From positions 2,232,001 through 2,296,000 of the forward strand of contig NZ_JAXCLX010000001.1 of assembly GCF_034044635.1 (NCBI RefSeq): a DNA stretch of 64,000 nt, read 5' to 3'. The position numbers and the translations under genes were made by a program. Below, piece by piece: positions 55,059-64,000 of the stretch. Within the stretch, counting starts at the first letter, position 1; each line of letters starts with the position of its first letter. Under the pieces are notes generated by a model that saw only the letters and a list, made by a program, of their open reading frames with translations, had not been told where the DNA came from and made no database searches. This stretch comes from Dongia rigui (GTDB lineage: Bacteria; Pseudomonadota; Alphaproteobacteria; Dongiales; Dongiaceae).

Positions 55059-55442
55059 GTGAATTTCCAAAACATACTGACTGTCGCAACGCTGAAGGCT
55101 TGGACCTTGCGCGCCTGGCCTTGGGCTCTGCTGCTGGCGGCCGCGATCGGCTTTGGCGCCTATGGGCGCTACGGCCTCATCCAATCGACGCCGATCGGCC
55201 TCATGTGCCAAAGCGCCGACCCGGCTTGGTATTGCGGCCCGCGCCATCTGCTGTGGCAGATCGGCGATGTTGGCGGCTGGTCCTGGGCCGCGATGCTGGG
55301 CGGGTTCGCCGCCCTGTTCTTTGGCTGGCGGGTGGCAATCGTCGTCGCCATCGTGGCGGGGGGCGCCGGCCTCTCGCTCTATAATTCCGGCCCGGCCGCC
55401 TTCGGCCTGCTCCTTGCCCTTATGCGGCTGGTACGACGCTGA
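55059..55442 (+). CDS. Small membrane protein of unknown function
   Basis: This protein of about 127 residues has two or three hydrophobic helices: WALLLAAAIGFGAYG, MLGGFAALFFGWRVAIVVAI and FGLLLALMRL. A loop between the first two has LMCQSADPAWYCGPRHLLW with two cysteines. No family is recognised with confidence. I propose the GTG at 55059 with GAGGA at 55043-55047. GTG at 55050 or TTG at 55035 are alternatives. Its 3' end overlaps the convergent ndvC-like gene by 23 bases, which suggests an opposing transcript. An envelope role linked to glucan synthesis is only a guess. Confidence 0.6.
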   Translation: MNFQNILTVATLKAWTLRAWPWALLLAAAIGFGAYGRYGLIQSTPIGLMCQSADPAWYCGPRHLLWQIGDVGGWSWAAMLGGFAALFFGWRVAIVVAIVAGGAGLSLYNSGPAAFGLLLALMRLVRR

Positions 55443-57027
55443 GACTGCGCGCTGGCCGGCGCCAGGCGCCGGCGATGGAAAGCGCCAGCATCAGCAGCAA
55501 TGCGCAGAAGCTCAAGGCTTGCCAGTTGAGCGGCCCTTCATACCAGGCGATGAAACCGGCACAGCCCATATAGACCAGCGACAGGACCCGCTCCTCGCGG
55601 CCGTCGATCACGGGGGCGAGCAGCCTGCCGGCACGCGCCTGCAGCAGCAGGAAGGCAAAGGCCGGTATCGCATAGGTGGCAAGCGGGAAGCCGCGATAGC
55701 GGCTGTCGAAGGCAAGGCCCAGCGCAATGGTGCCGGCCCCCAGCAGCACGATGAGCCGCAGCAGGGCCCCCATCGGCAGCGGCCGCGTGTCGAGGGCGAT
55801 AAGCCAGCGTGCAGCACTGGCCAGTGGCGCCGTCGCGAAATCGAGGTTCCGCCGCAGACCCAGGATCAGCACCAGCGCCGATTGCACCAGCAGCAAGGCC
55901 TCCACCGCCAGGTCCGCCGTCGTCACATAGATGAGATGCGCCCGCTCGGCCTGTAGCGTCATCAGCGTGCCACCAACGAGCGCTGCAAACGAGAGGGCGA
56001 GGGCTTCGCGCCAATCATCGGCGCGTGGCCGGGCGATGCCAAGCGCGCCCAGGCCCAGCGCCAGGCTGATCGCGGCCAGCATCGGCCAGTCGGGATGGTT
56101 GCTGACCGGCTTGAACCAGTCGAACTTGGCATGGCGGTTGCCATCGAACAGGCCCCAATAGCCACCGACGGCGCCTTCCTGCGCGCGCTTCCACGGCTGG
56201 TCGAAGGCTTCGATGAAATTGTAATCGAGATCATGGGCCTTGGCGTAGACGAGGAAGTCGCGCAAATACCGCGCCTGGTCGACGATGGAGGGGATGGCGT
56301 CTTCGCGCGCGCGCCCAGCCGAGGGCCAGCCGGTTTCGCCGATCATCAGCTTCTTGCCGGGATAAAGGCGCTGCATCTCGCCAAGTGCAAATTCAAGATG
56401 CGGCACGGTCATGGTCGACGGTGCCGGATCATCCTCCCAGTAAGGGAGAATATGGATGGTCATGAAATCGACCGCATCGACCAGGACCCGCGGCGCCTTC
56501 TGCCAGAAGCCCCAGACATCGGCATAAGTGACGGGCAGTCCCGTCGCCTGCTTGACGCGCGTCACGAGTGCGGCCAGCGTCTCGCCGCTCTGCTCGCCGC
56601 GCAGCAGGACCTCGTTGCCGACGATGATCGCCTTGATCGCCTTCGGGTGTGCCTTGGCCAGCGCGATCGCGCGCGTGATCTGCGGCTCATAGATGGCGGC
56701 TTCGGCGCCGATCCAGATGCCGAGCAGCACCTGCATGCCGCGTTCCTCGGCCAGCGGAACGGTGGCATCAAGGCCCTGATCCGTCGCGTAGATGCGCACG
56801 CAATCGGTGATGGGCTTCAACTGGTCGAGGTCTTCGGCAATCTGCTCGGGCGGAATGACCAGGCTGCGGTCATAGGGCGTCTGGTCGCCACGAAAGGGCG
56901 TGTAGCTGACGCAATGGAGCTTCGGTTCGGGGGCCGGCGGCAGCTCGACGGGTCGGCCGAGAAAGGCCCAGAAGCCGATGACGCCAAGGATGGCGGGCAG
57001 CAGCGGCCCCGCCCATTTCATCAGCAT
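55420..57027 (-). CDS. ndvC: NdvC-like GH17 membrane protein (beta-glucan branching)
   Basis: This 535-residue protein has a short N-terminal membrane segment, a GH17-like barrel and then about eight hydrophobic helices. GH17 catalytic residues appear as the acid Glu in IIVGNEVLLR and the nucleophile Glu in MIGETGWPSAG. YWGLFDGNRHAKFDW resembles the end of the barrel. Bradyrhizobium NdvC, about the same size, is needed for beta-1,6 linkages in cyclic beta-(1,3),(1,6)-glucans. The start directly abuts the stop of the ndvB-like gene. Start choice between 57027 and 57021 is open. Confidence 0.85.
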   Translation of the reverse strand: MLMKWAGPLLPAILGVIGFWAFLGRPVELPPAPEPKLHCVSYTPFRGDQTPYDRSLVIPPEQIAEDLDQLKPITDCVRIYATDQGLDATVPLAEERGMQVLLGIWIGAEAAIYEPQITRAIALAKAHPKAIKAIIVGNEVLLRGEQSGETLAALVTRVKQATGLPVTYADVWGFWQKAPRVLVDAVDFMTIHILPYWEDDPAPSTMTVPHLEFALGEMQRLYPGKKLMIGETGWPSAGRAREDAIPSIVDQARYLRDFLVYAKAHDLDYNFIEAFDQPWKRAQEGAVGGYWGLFDGNRHAKFDWFKPVSNHPDWPMLAAISLALGLGALGIARPRADDWREALALSFAALVGGTLMTLQAERAHLIYVTTADLAVEALLLVQSALVLILGLRRNLDFATAPLASAARWLIALDTRPLPMGALLRLIVLLGAGTIALGLAFDSRYRGFPLATYAIPAFAFLLLQARAGRLLAPVIDGREERVLSLVYMGCAGFIAWYEGPLNWQALSFCALLLMLALSIAGAWRRPARSLSVVPAA

Positions 57028-59736
57028 CTACGCAGCCTTCTTGGTCTCTGGGCTGGTTTCGACCGGCGCATCCTTGCCGCTCGCCACAGCCAGCGCATTG
57101 ATGAGCGAGGTCTCCGGTCCGTCGCTGCGCTGGCCCAGGCGCAGCGCGTTGATCATCGAGAGCAGCAGCGCCGAAAAGAATGGCAGCGACTGCACGAAGA
57201 GGAGGATCGCCCACAGCACCGCAGCGGGTTCAATGCTGCGCGCTTCCAGCGTCCACAGGCCGGCGCCGACCAGCGCCAGGAAGATCGCCGTTTCCTCGCG
57301 CGCCGCAACGAGGCCGCGCAGCGCCGCCGGTGCATTCTCCATCTTCGGCGTGCGGTGGAACGGCAGGTTCGAGGTGAAGATGCCGCGCCAGACGGCTTTG
57401 CCGACGGCGTAAGAGAGGGCGAGGCCGGCGAGGCTCGCACCGATATTGTCCCAAATGCTGCACGGCACCTTCTGGGCATAAAGCCAGAACGACTTGCCGA
57501 CCTTGAAGGCGAACATGCCGATGGTGACGAAGAGATAGACGGTGAGCGGCGGGGCGATGTATTGCGGCCAGACGATCATGCCAACCGTCCACACCAAAGC
57601 AAGCGCGATGAACGAGATCTGCAGGCCATCGGCGATCCAGGGCAGCCAACCGGCCAGGAACTGATAGCGCTGCGCCGGCTCCAGGCGCTTGCCCATGAAG
57701 GGCAGCAGGTCGCGCCAATGGCTTTTCAGGATCTGCATGGCGCCATAGGCCCAGCGATAGCGCTGCTTCCTGAACGCGTCGAAGCTGTCCGGCATCAGGC
57801 CACGGCCATAGCTCTTCTCGGTATAGACCGCCTTGTGGCCGGCTTCGAACAGGCGCAGGCCCAGTTCCGCATCCTCGGTGATGCACCATTCCGCCCAGCC
57901 GCCGGCTTGCGTCAGCGCCGAGCGGCGGATCAATGCCATGGTGCCGTGCTGGATGATGGCGTTCTTCTCGTCGCGGCTCTTCATGCCCAGATAGAAGAAG
58001 CCGGCATATTCCCAGAAGCACATGCGCTTGAAGAGGTCTTCATGCCCGTCGCGGTAATCCTGCGGCGCCTGCACCAAGGCCACTTGGCTGTTGGTGAAAT
58101 GCGGCACGAGATCCGAGAGCCACCGCGCCCGCACGATGTAATCGCTGTCGATGGTGGCAATGATCTCGGCTTCCGGATGGGTTTCGGTCAGCGCGTAGTT
58201 AAGCGCACCCGCCTTAAAGCCCGGCCATTTCGGCAGATGGAAGAAGCGGAAATTCGGCCGGTTGAGGGATTTAATATACGCCTCGACCGGCTGCCAGACC
58301 GCGTCATCCTTGGTGTTGTTGTCGATGATGAGGACTTCGAAATTCGGATAATCCAACCGCTCCAGCGCCTGGATCGTCTCGATCATCATGTCGGGCGGCT
58401 CGTTATAGCACGGCACATGGACCGACACCTTGGGCAGCTTCCATGATGCATGGATGGGCGGCGGCACCAGGCTGCGCTTTGACTGTCCCAGCCACAGATT
58501 GACCGCCATCTCCAACCCTTCGATGAGGAAGATGGTGAGCAGCAGCAGCACGGCCGGCGCCACCGCCACCATGGCGATGACGTCATAAAGCGTCAGGTAA
58601 AGCTGGCTGTATTGCGCATAGATGAGGACGGCGGTGATGACGCCGCCATATCCCAGCATGGCGACGAAGAAGCGCCCGCGCCGTTTCATCCCCAGTTCGG
58701 TGCGCATCAGGAATAGCACGAAGGGCAGGCCGATCACGACCGAGGCGATGGCGAAGGCCGGCCAATTGGCAAAGTTGATGAGGTTGCCTTGGAGCGCGGG
58801 CTTTGGCTGCCGGTCGGCATTCCACAGGCCCCAATAGGCGCCGACGCCGCCTTCGACCGCGATCTTCCACGGCTGATCGAACGCTTCGATCACGTTGTAA
58901 TCGATGTCCGCTTTCTTGGCCTCGACCAGGAAGCGGCGAAGGAACAGACCCTGGTTGATCGGTGAGGCGACGGCGCCGCCCTTGTCCTGGTATTCCGGAC
59001 CTTCTTCAGGCAGCGTCGAGCGCGTCAGGCCTTCGCTGGGCCAGCCCACTTCGGCGATGAGGATGCGCTTGTCGGGATATTTCTTGGCAACCGCGTAATA
59101 GCGATCGAGGGTCCATTTCAGCGCCTGGTCGATATTGATGCCGTTCCAGAAGGGCAGGATGTGGATGGCGATGTAATCGACCTCGTTGACAAGGTCCGGA
59201 TTCTCTAGCCACAGGTCGAACGGCTCGGCGGTCGAGACCGGCAGCTCGCTCTCCGCCTTCACGCGCCGGATGTAGCCGATGAGTTCGGCCTTCGCCTCTT
59301 CTTCCTTGTCGCGGTGCCGGTGGATGAATTCGTTGCCGACGATCAGCTGGTTGACGCTGCCGACATTGTGCGCGATCTCGACGAGACGGGCGATCTCCTC
59401 CTCATTGACCTTCTTATCGGCATCGATCCAGGCGCCGGCCGTGACGTTGAGGCCCATCTCGGCGGCGATTTCGGGAATGCGGGCGGAGATGCCGCTTGTC
59501 TCATAGGTGCGCACCGAACGCGTGAGGCCGGCCACCAGCTGCAGATCCTCGCGGATCTCCTCGATGGTCGGCTCGCGCTTGGCCAGCGATGTCGGATCCT
59601 GGCGCCAGGCCGAATAGGAGACGCCGCGCAGATCACCCTGGAAGGGATCGCTCTCCACCGTCGGGTTCAGGACGAACCAGGCAGCGGCGACCATGGCCGC
59701 CAGAGCAAGGCCGATAAGCCAGTTACTGAAACGCAT
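57028..59736 (-). CDS. ndvB: NdvB-like beta-glucan synthase (GH17 plus GT2 domains)
   Basis: This protein of about 902 residues is likely in the inner membrane. After an N-terminal helix comes a GH17-like domain with LIVGNEFIHRH and ILIAEVGWPSEG, then membrane helices. The GT2 domain has VSVHVPCYNEPPDMM, ATIDSDYIV, QAPQDYRDG, ITEDAELGLRLFEAG and the processive motif QRYRW, followed by more helices. This matches Bradyrhizobium NdvB, which makes cyclic beta-glucans from UDP-glucose. I chose the ATG at 59736 (MRFSNWLIG). The longer frame lacks support. Roles include osmoadaptation and host interaction. Confidence 0.9.
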   Translation of the reverse strand: MRFSNWLIGLALAAMVAAAWFVLNPTVESDPFQGDLRGVSYSAWRQDPTSLAKREPTIEEIREDLQLVAGLTRSVRTYETSGISARIPEIAAEMGLNVTAGAWIDADKKVNEEEIARLVEIAHNVGSVNQLIVGNEFIHRHRDKEEEAKAELIGYIRRVKAESELPVSTAEPFDLWLENPDLVNEVDYIAIHILPFWNGINIDQALKWTLDRYYAVAKKYPDKRILIAEVGWPSEGLTRSTLPEEGPEYQDKGGAVASPINQGLFLRRFLVEAKKADIDYNVIEAFDQPWKIAVEGGVGAYWGLWNADRQPKPALQGNLINFANWPAFAIASVVIGLPFVLFLMRTELGMKRRGRFFVAMLGYGGVITAVLIYAQYSQLYLTLYDVIAMVAVAPAVLLLLTIFLIEGLEMAVNLWLGQSKRSLVPPPIHASWKLPKVSVHVPCYNEPPDMMIETIQALERLDYPNFEVLIIDNNTKDDAVWQPVEAYIKSLNRPNFRFFHLPKWPGFKAGALNYALTETHPEAEIIATIDSDYIVRARWLSDLVPHFTNSQVALVQAPQDYRDGHEDLFKRMCFWEYAGFFYLGMKSRDEKNAIIQHGTMALIRRSALTQAGGWAEWCITEDAELGLRLFEAGHKAVYTEKSYGRGLMPDSFDAFRKQRYRWAYGAMQILKSHWRDLLPFMGKRLEPAQRYQFLAGWLPWIADGLQISFIALALVWTVGMIVWPQYIAPPLTVYLFVTIGMFAFKVGKSFWLYAQKVPCSIWDNIGASLAGLALSYAVGKAVWRGIFTSNLPFHRTPKMENAPAALRGLVAAREETAIFLALVGAGLWTLEARSIEPAAVLWAILLFVQSLPFFSALLLSMINALRLGQRSDGPETSLINALAVASGKDAPVETSPETKKAA

Positions 59737-60069
59737 CTCAATCCCGAACCCGAATGCCCGCCCGAACAGGACCGGCATGAGCGCCTGTCCCGCGCTGCCG
59801 ACCGTTTCGAGGCGTGGCTTGTTGCAATTTAACCGCGCGGTCCCTCCCAATCATCCCGGCCCGCCCGGTTACTGCGATGCAAAATCGCCATTTTTCGGCG
59901 CTTTTGCAAGGGCAGACCAAAGGGGCCGGCTCAACATCGCGTGAAGGATGCGATGACCGCCCAGGGACGTCGATGAGGTCGATGAGACAGCCGAGCGGTC
60001 CTTATTAACCAAACCCAGCGGCGGTTAGTTCCGCTGCCTTAGGCGGTAACGGGGCGTTGCAGCAGCACC
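59737..60069. other. 333-base intergenic region upstream of ndvB
   Basis: Both flanking genes (pip and ndvB) are on the minus strand. The segment must hold the ndvB promoter but I could not place it. It contains a minor CGCC/GGCG hairpin around ATTTTT near 59890. I see no gene or RNA in it. Confidence 0.5.
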
Positions 60070-61020
60070 TCACCCCAATTCCTTGAACCGTTCCATGCCC
60101 TGCACCAAAGCGGCGCGGGTCCCCGGTTCCATGGCGGAATGGCCGGCATCGGGGATGATCTGGTAGCGCGCTTCCGGCCACAGGCGGGAAAGGTCGTCGG
60201 CCGAGCGGATCGGGCAGACCAGGTCATAGCGGCCTTGCACGATGAAGGCCGGAATCTTGCGGATGCGGCCGATATTCTCGATCAGGAAGTTTTCGGGCAG
60301 GAAGATGCTGTTGGCGAAGTAATGTGCCTCCATCCGCGCCAATCCTAAGGCCAGGTTGTCGCCGGAAAAGGCCTGAATCGTCTCGGGGCTGGGCAGCAGG
60401 GTCGAACAGCTGCCCTCGTAAAGGCTCCAGGCACGCGCCGCCGGCAAGTGCACCTTGGGGTCGCTGTGCATCAGGCGCTTATGATAGGCGCCGAGCAGAT
60501 CGTGCCGCTCATTCTCGGGGATGTAGCCGGAAAAGGCGCGCCAGGCCTCGGGCGCCAGCTCCTTGAGGCCAGAGAGAAACCAGTCGATTTCCGATTTCCG
60601 GGCGAGGAAAATACCGCGTAAGCCCAGGCCCCTGACCCGGTCCGGGTGGAATTCGGCATAGGCCAGCGCCAGGGTCGAGCCCCACGAGCCGCCGAAGACG
60701 AACCAGGTCTCGATGGAGAGATGCCGGCGCAGCCGCTCCATGTCGTCGATGAGGAGCGGGGTGGTGTTGTCCTTGATCTCGCCCAAGGGCGTCGAGCGGC
60801 CACTGCCGCGCTGGTCGAAAATCACGATCCGATAATGTTTCGGGTCGAAAAAGCGCCGATGGCTGGCATTGGCCCCGGCACCGGGGCCACCATGCAGGAA
60901 CACGACGGGCGCGCCATCGGGGTTGCCGCTTTCCTCGAAATACATGGTGTGGACATCGTCGAGCGGCAGTTCGCCGGTGCGAAACGGCGCGATATCGGGG
61001 TAGAGATCCTTTTGCGGCAT
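60070..61020 (-). CDS. pip: Proline iminopeptidase
   Basis: This 316-residue alpha/beta hydrolase of family S33 removes N-terminal proline from peptides in the cytosol. The oxyanion stretch is FLHGGPGAG, followed by IFDQRGSGRSTP, the nucleophile S112 in GGSWGS and the Asp in VQGRYDLVCP. The catalytic His is in PDAGHSAME. The set of motifs is typical of bacterial Pip. It starts MPQKDLYPDI at 61020 and appears monocistronic. Confidence 0.95.
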   Translation of the reverse strand: MPQKDLYPDIAPFRTGELPLDDVHTMYFEESGNPDGAPVVFLHGGPGAGANASHRRFFDPKHYRIVIFDQRGSGRSTPLGEIKDNTTPLLIDDMERLRRHLSIETWFVFGGSWGSTLALAYAEFHPDRVRGLGLRGIFLARKSEIDWFLSGLKELAPEAWRAFSGYIPENERHDLLGAYHKRLMHSDPKVHLPAARAWSLYEGSCSTLLPSPETIQAFSGDNLALGLARMEAHYFANSIFLPENFLIENIGRIRKIPAFIVQGRYDLVCPIRSADDLSRLWPEARYQIIPDAGHSAMEPGTRAALVQGMERFKELG

Positions 61021-61221
61021 CTTCCGGCGAATCCTCGGGAGAAACGGTCCCGGCCCTTATAGCACGAGCCCGCCGGCCGCCAATCCGACAGGAACCAATC
61101 GCCGAGATGTGATGTTGCTTGGCCGGATCGTGCCGAAAAAAGTGGCTCGGGGGCCTTGCGGCGGCGCTATGATCCGGCAAAACGATAGATTCGGTCCCAA
61201 AGTTCGGTTTCGGAGCCTTCC

Positions 61222-62706
61222 ATGCGCCTCAAACATTCCTTTGCCGTCCTGCTGCTTGCCGGTACCTCGCTGGTGCTCACCGGCTGCATGCAGGCCACCA
61301 GCCCAGCCACGGGCCGGACCTTTTCGACCAGCGTTACCGAGGCACAGGAAAACCAGATCGGTGCCGAGGAGCACCCCAAGATCCTTGCCGAATTCGGCGG
61401 CGCCTATCAGGAGATCCCGGCGCTCAACACCTATGTCGACAGCGTCGGCCAGTTCGTGGCGGCGACGGCCGAGCGGCAGGACGTCAAATACACGTTCACG
61501 GTCTTGAACTCGCCCGACATCAATGCTTTCGCCTTGCCCGGCGGCTATGTCTATGTAACGCGCGGCCTGCTGGGCCTTGCCGTCAATGAGGCGGAGATGG
61601 CCGGCGTCCTCGGCCACGAGATCGGCCATGTGAATGCCCGCCACACTGCCGAACGCATGGGCCAGCAGCAGAAGGCCCAGATCGGCGTGTTGGCCGGCGT
61701 GTTGCTCGGCACGCTTCTGGGCGGCGAGCAGGGCGGGCAACTGGGTGGCCAGCTCGGCACCGAAGCGGCGCAGAACTATCTCGGCAGCTATTCTCAGGAT
61801 CAGGAATTCGAGGCCGACACCCTGGGCGTCCGTTACCTCAAGCGCGCCACTTATGACCCGCAGGCGATGGCGACCTTCCTCGCCGCCCTCAATGCCGATA
61901 CCCATCTTGAAGCCAAGCTTGCCGGCAATGAAGCGGCGGCAGATGCCTACAGCATGAAGCAGAGCCATCCGCGCACGGCCGACCGCGTGCAGCGGGCGAT
62001 TGATGCAGCGGGGCCAGCGACGCCCGGCGACACGATGCTGGCACGCAACGAGTTCCTCACCAAGATCAACGGCATCCTCTGGGGCGACGACCCCAATGAC
62101 GGTGTCGTCAAGGGCCGCGAATTCATTCACCCGTCCTTGCGCTTCACCTTCACCGCCCCGCCGGGCTTCAAGCTTTCGAATCAGCCGAGCCAGGTCCTGG
62201 GCAAGGGCGACAACAGCGTCATGATCTTCGACATGGCGCCCTCAGGCACCGGCGATCTTGCGACCTATGTTCAGAGACAATGGAACCCCAAGGCCAAGGT
62301 CAGCGATGTCCAACGCATCAATGTCAACGGCATGGAAGGGGCAACCGGCATCGCCCAAGGCTCGGTCAGTAACACGCCGGCGACCTTCCGCCTGGTAGCG
62401 GTCCGCTTCCCGGACAATCACGTCTATCGTTTCCTGTTCGCTGCTCCCAACAACAGCTTTGGAGGCGCCGATGCCGGCTTCGGCACGACGGTCAATTCCT
62501 TCCGCCAGCTCGCTGCCAATGAAGCGACCGGCTATAAGCCGATGCGCATCCGCCTTGTCGAGGTGAAGCAAGGCGACACCATCGACAGCCTCGCCGCCCG
62601 CATGGTGGTACCTGAGGCCAAGACCGAATGGTTCAAGGTCATCAACCGCCTCGACCAGGGCCAGCCGCTGCAGGCCGGGCAATTGGTGAAGATCGTCAGT
62701 TACTGA
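61222..62706 (+). CDS. M48 family metalloprotease lipoprotein with LysM-like tail
   Basis: This 494-residue protein has a lipoprotein signal with lipobox LTGC (Cys22). The M48 zinc site is H132-E-I-G-H136 in LGHEIGHVNARH, and the third ligand region is EFEAD around residue 195-199. A C-terminal LysM-like segment has VEVKQGDTIDSLAARM and QPLQAGQLVKIV. It resembles BepA/LoiP-like periplasmic proteases that maintain outer-membrane assembly, with an added domain that might bind peptidoglycan. It precedes the partial cyclase-like gene by 28 bases on the same strand. Confidence 0.92.
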   Translation: MRLKHSFAVLLLAGTSLVLTGCMQATSPATGRTFSTSVTEAQENQIGAEEHPKILAEFGGAYQEIPALNTYVDSVGQFVAATAERQDVKYTFTVLNSPDINAFALPGGYVYVTRGLLGLAVNEAEMAGVLGHEIGHVNARHTAERMGQQQKAQIGVLAGVLLGTLLGGEQGGQLGGQLGTEAAQNYLGSYSQDQEFEADTLGVRYLKRATYDPQAMATFLAALNADTHLEAKLAGNEAAADAYSMKQSHPRTADRVQRAIDAAGPATPGDTMLARNEFLTKINGILWGDDPNDGVVKGREFIHPSLRFTFTAPPGFKLSNQPSQVLGKGDNSVMIFDMAPSGTGDLATYVQRQWNPKAKVSDVQRINVNGMEGATGIAQGSVSNTPATFRLVAVRFPDNHVYRFLFAAPNNSFGGADAGFGTTVNSFRQLAANEATGYKPMRIRLVEVKQGDTIDSLAARMVVPEAKTEWFKVINRLDQGQPLQAGQLVKIVSY

Positions 62707-62734
62707 GGCCCGCAACTGAGATAGATTCACGCGC

Positions 62735-64000
62735 ATGGCGCGTGTGTCAGATAACCAGGCCCTCAGATTCCCGATCTGGCTTGTCCTCGCCGCGACGTTC
62801 GGCGGGCTGGCGGCGCTCGCTGTGGCGTTGGTGGCGATCGCCATCAATATCCGCGCCTACGACAACACCTACGACTTGCTCAATCTCTTCGCCGACCGCG
62901 AGATCACCAATCTCGAAAAAGCATTGCGTTCGGAACTCGATCCGGCCCTGGAACAAGTGCGCTACCTCTCCGACCTCATTGCGACCGGTCGGGTGACGGC
63001 CGGCGACAACCAGCGCATCGCCGATCTGCTGATGGGGTCGCTCGCCGCGTCGCCGCAGCTCACCGCCGTCACCTTCATTCGCGAGGACCTCACGGTCATA
63101 ACCGCCGCGCGCCAACTCGAAGGACGTCTTTATGCCAGCCAGGTGATGAGCGGGGTGGCAACACCGCGCTTCCGCATGGCCCTCAATCGCGGTTCTGTGG
63201 CCAGCGAGCCGATTTGGGACCAACCGATATTTCTGCCCCAACTGGAAAAGCCGGTCATGTCGGCCCTGGCCCCGGCGCGCTACAAGCGCAAAGTGGTCGG
63301 TGTCTTCGCTGCCGTGGTGTCGCTCCCCGCGATATCCGAGAATCTCAAGGACCGCGCGGGCCCGCAGGCCACACCCTTCGTGATCGGTACGAATGGCGCC
63401 GTCTTTTCGCACCGCGAACTGTTCACCGGCGATTTTCACCTCAGCGAGAAACGTCCCCTGCCGCGGTTCAACGAGATCAACGACCCGGTCCTTGCCCAAT
63501 ACGACCCGAGCAAGGCCGTCAGGGTGACCCCGCCCGAACGCTCGTCCTTCCAGGAGCAGGAAGTCCGGGTCGGTGACAGCAAATTTTTTCTCATCTTCAA
63601 GGAAATACCGAACCTTCTCAACCAGCCGCTCACCGTCGGCGTCTATTTCCGCTCGACGCTGGTGGAAGGCGTCATCGACCAGCTGCTGCGCACGCTTTAC
63701 TGGGCGGGCATCGTCATCGTCATCGCCATTGTCCTGGCGATGGCGCTGGGTCGGCGCATCGGCCATCCCATTCGCGAACTCGCCGACGCGACACGGCACC
63801 TCGCCGAACTGGATTTCGCCGGTGCCGCATCGCTGACACGCAGCCGCTTCCGTGAGATCGACATTGCCAACAACGCCTATAACAGCATGCGCAACGGATT
63901 GGGCTGGTTCTCGACCTATGTGCCGGGTTCGCTGGTGCCGCATCTGATGAGGCCAGAAGGCAGCGCCATGCTGGCCTCGCGTGAGGTGCCGGTTACCGTG
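62735..64000 (+). CDS. Membrane receptor, probable adenylate/guanylate cyclase (partial)
   Basis: The frame is open from ATG 62735 to the window end (422 residues). A first membrane helix lies at about residues 14-38 (LVLAATFGGLAALAVALVAI), followed by a periplasmic sensor of about 275 residues. A second helix lies near 316-338 and a HAMP-like linker follows. The final visible part, WFSTYVPGSLVPHLM then REVPVTV, resembles the segment just before the class III cyclase domain. The catalytic domain itself is outside the window, so the output is inferred. Confidence 0.75.
   Translation, partial: MARVSDNQALRFPIWLVLAATFGGLAALAVALVAIAINIRAYDNTYDLLNLFADREITNLEKALRSELDPALEQVRYLSDLIATGRVTAGDNQRIADLLMGSLAASPQLTAVTFIREDLTVITAARQLEGRLYASQVMSGVATPRFRMALNRGSVASEPIWDQPIFLPQLEKPVMSALAPARYKRKVVGVFAAVVSLPAISENLKDRAGPQATPFVIGTNGAVFSHRELFTGDFHLSEKRPLPRFNEINDPVLAQYDPSKAVRVTPPERSSFQEQEVRVGDSKFFLIFKEIPNLLNQPLTVGVYFRSTLVEGVIDQLLRTLYWAGIVIVIAIVLAMALGRRIGHPIRELADATRHLAELDFAGAASLTRSRFREIDIANNAYNSMRNGLGWFSTYVPGSLVPHLMRPEGSAMLASREVPVTV

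Noticed and set aside
56095-58446. 783-codon plus-strand frame opposite ndvC/ndvB
   Set aside because: It lies opposite two genes with clear GH17 and GT2 motifs. Its residue content is typical of a GC-rich antisense frame.

Overview
This is a GC-rich chromosomal segment from an alphaproteobacterium, most likely of the Rhodospirillales type. The evidence is a ChvE/GguAB/AraD1 sugar operon, a Bradyrhizobium/Azospirillum-style NdvB-NdvC beta-glucan pair, a GcvA-like LysR regulator facing a DUF1127 gene, and a PAS_5-type protein. The genus cannot be fixed from the sequence alone. Nearly all of the window is coding. I saw no tRNA, rRNA, CRISPR array, insertion sequence or prophage.

Layout. 1-2273: end of the F1 ATP synthase operon (atpG end, atpD, atpC), with two strong hairpins between atpD and atpC. 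2350-6150: ferritin-like di-iron protein, a glutathione transferase, tandem DUF599 membrane proteins and tandem PilZ proteins. 6340-16061: housekeeping and accessory genes (GT39-type glycosyltransferase, second GST, M17 aminopeptidase, YkgJ-type Cys cluster protein, GcvA-like regulator with a periplasmic partner and a divergent DUF1127 protein, DinB protein, PmtA-like methyltransferase, quinone oxidoreductase, small secreted protein). 16193-25855: a sugar import and catabolism locus. ChvE-GguA-GguB import the sugar. GalM, a short-chain dehydrogenase, DgoK, DgoA and AraD1 fit an oxidative galactose/arabinose route. A FadR-type GntR regulator is divergent, and a perfect 13-bp inverted repeat lies between it and chvE. 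25856-26401: a GreB-type factor.

26898-44684 is one gene for a giant RTX adhesin of about 5,928 residues, more than a quarter of the window. It has an N-terminal module with a TAAG motif, many T1SS-143/VCBS-like repeats, a sandwich-like insert, four tandem ~300-residue repeats that I do not recognise, a von Willebrand A domain with a MIDAS motif, a Calx-beta domain and two RTX calcium-binding blocks. A textbook terminator follows. No type I secretion genes or LapD/LapG homologues are in the window.

45397-54823 (minus strand) is a peptide uptake and breakdown operon: RpiR regulator, oligopeptide-binding protein, two permeases, two ATPases, an M81 (MlrC-like) metallopeptidase and a fold-III PLP decarboxylase. 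55059-59736 holds the NdvC/NdvB-like glucan synthesis pair and a small membrane protein. 60070-64000 has a proline iminopeptidase, an M48 lipoprotein metalloprotease and the start of a HAMP-containing receptor that looks like an adenylate/guanylate cyclase and runs off the window.

The strongest leads are the giant adhesin with its four-copy repeat and possible LapG-type cleavage motif, the GntR inverted repeat, and the peptide transporter-M81-decarboxylase operon. Hairpins sit after both solute-binding protein genes and after atpD, which suggests a shared way of tuning stoichiometry within operons.
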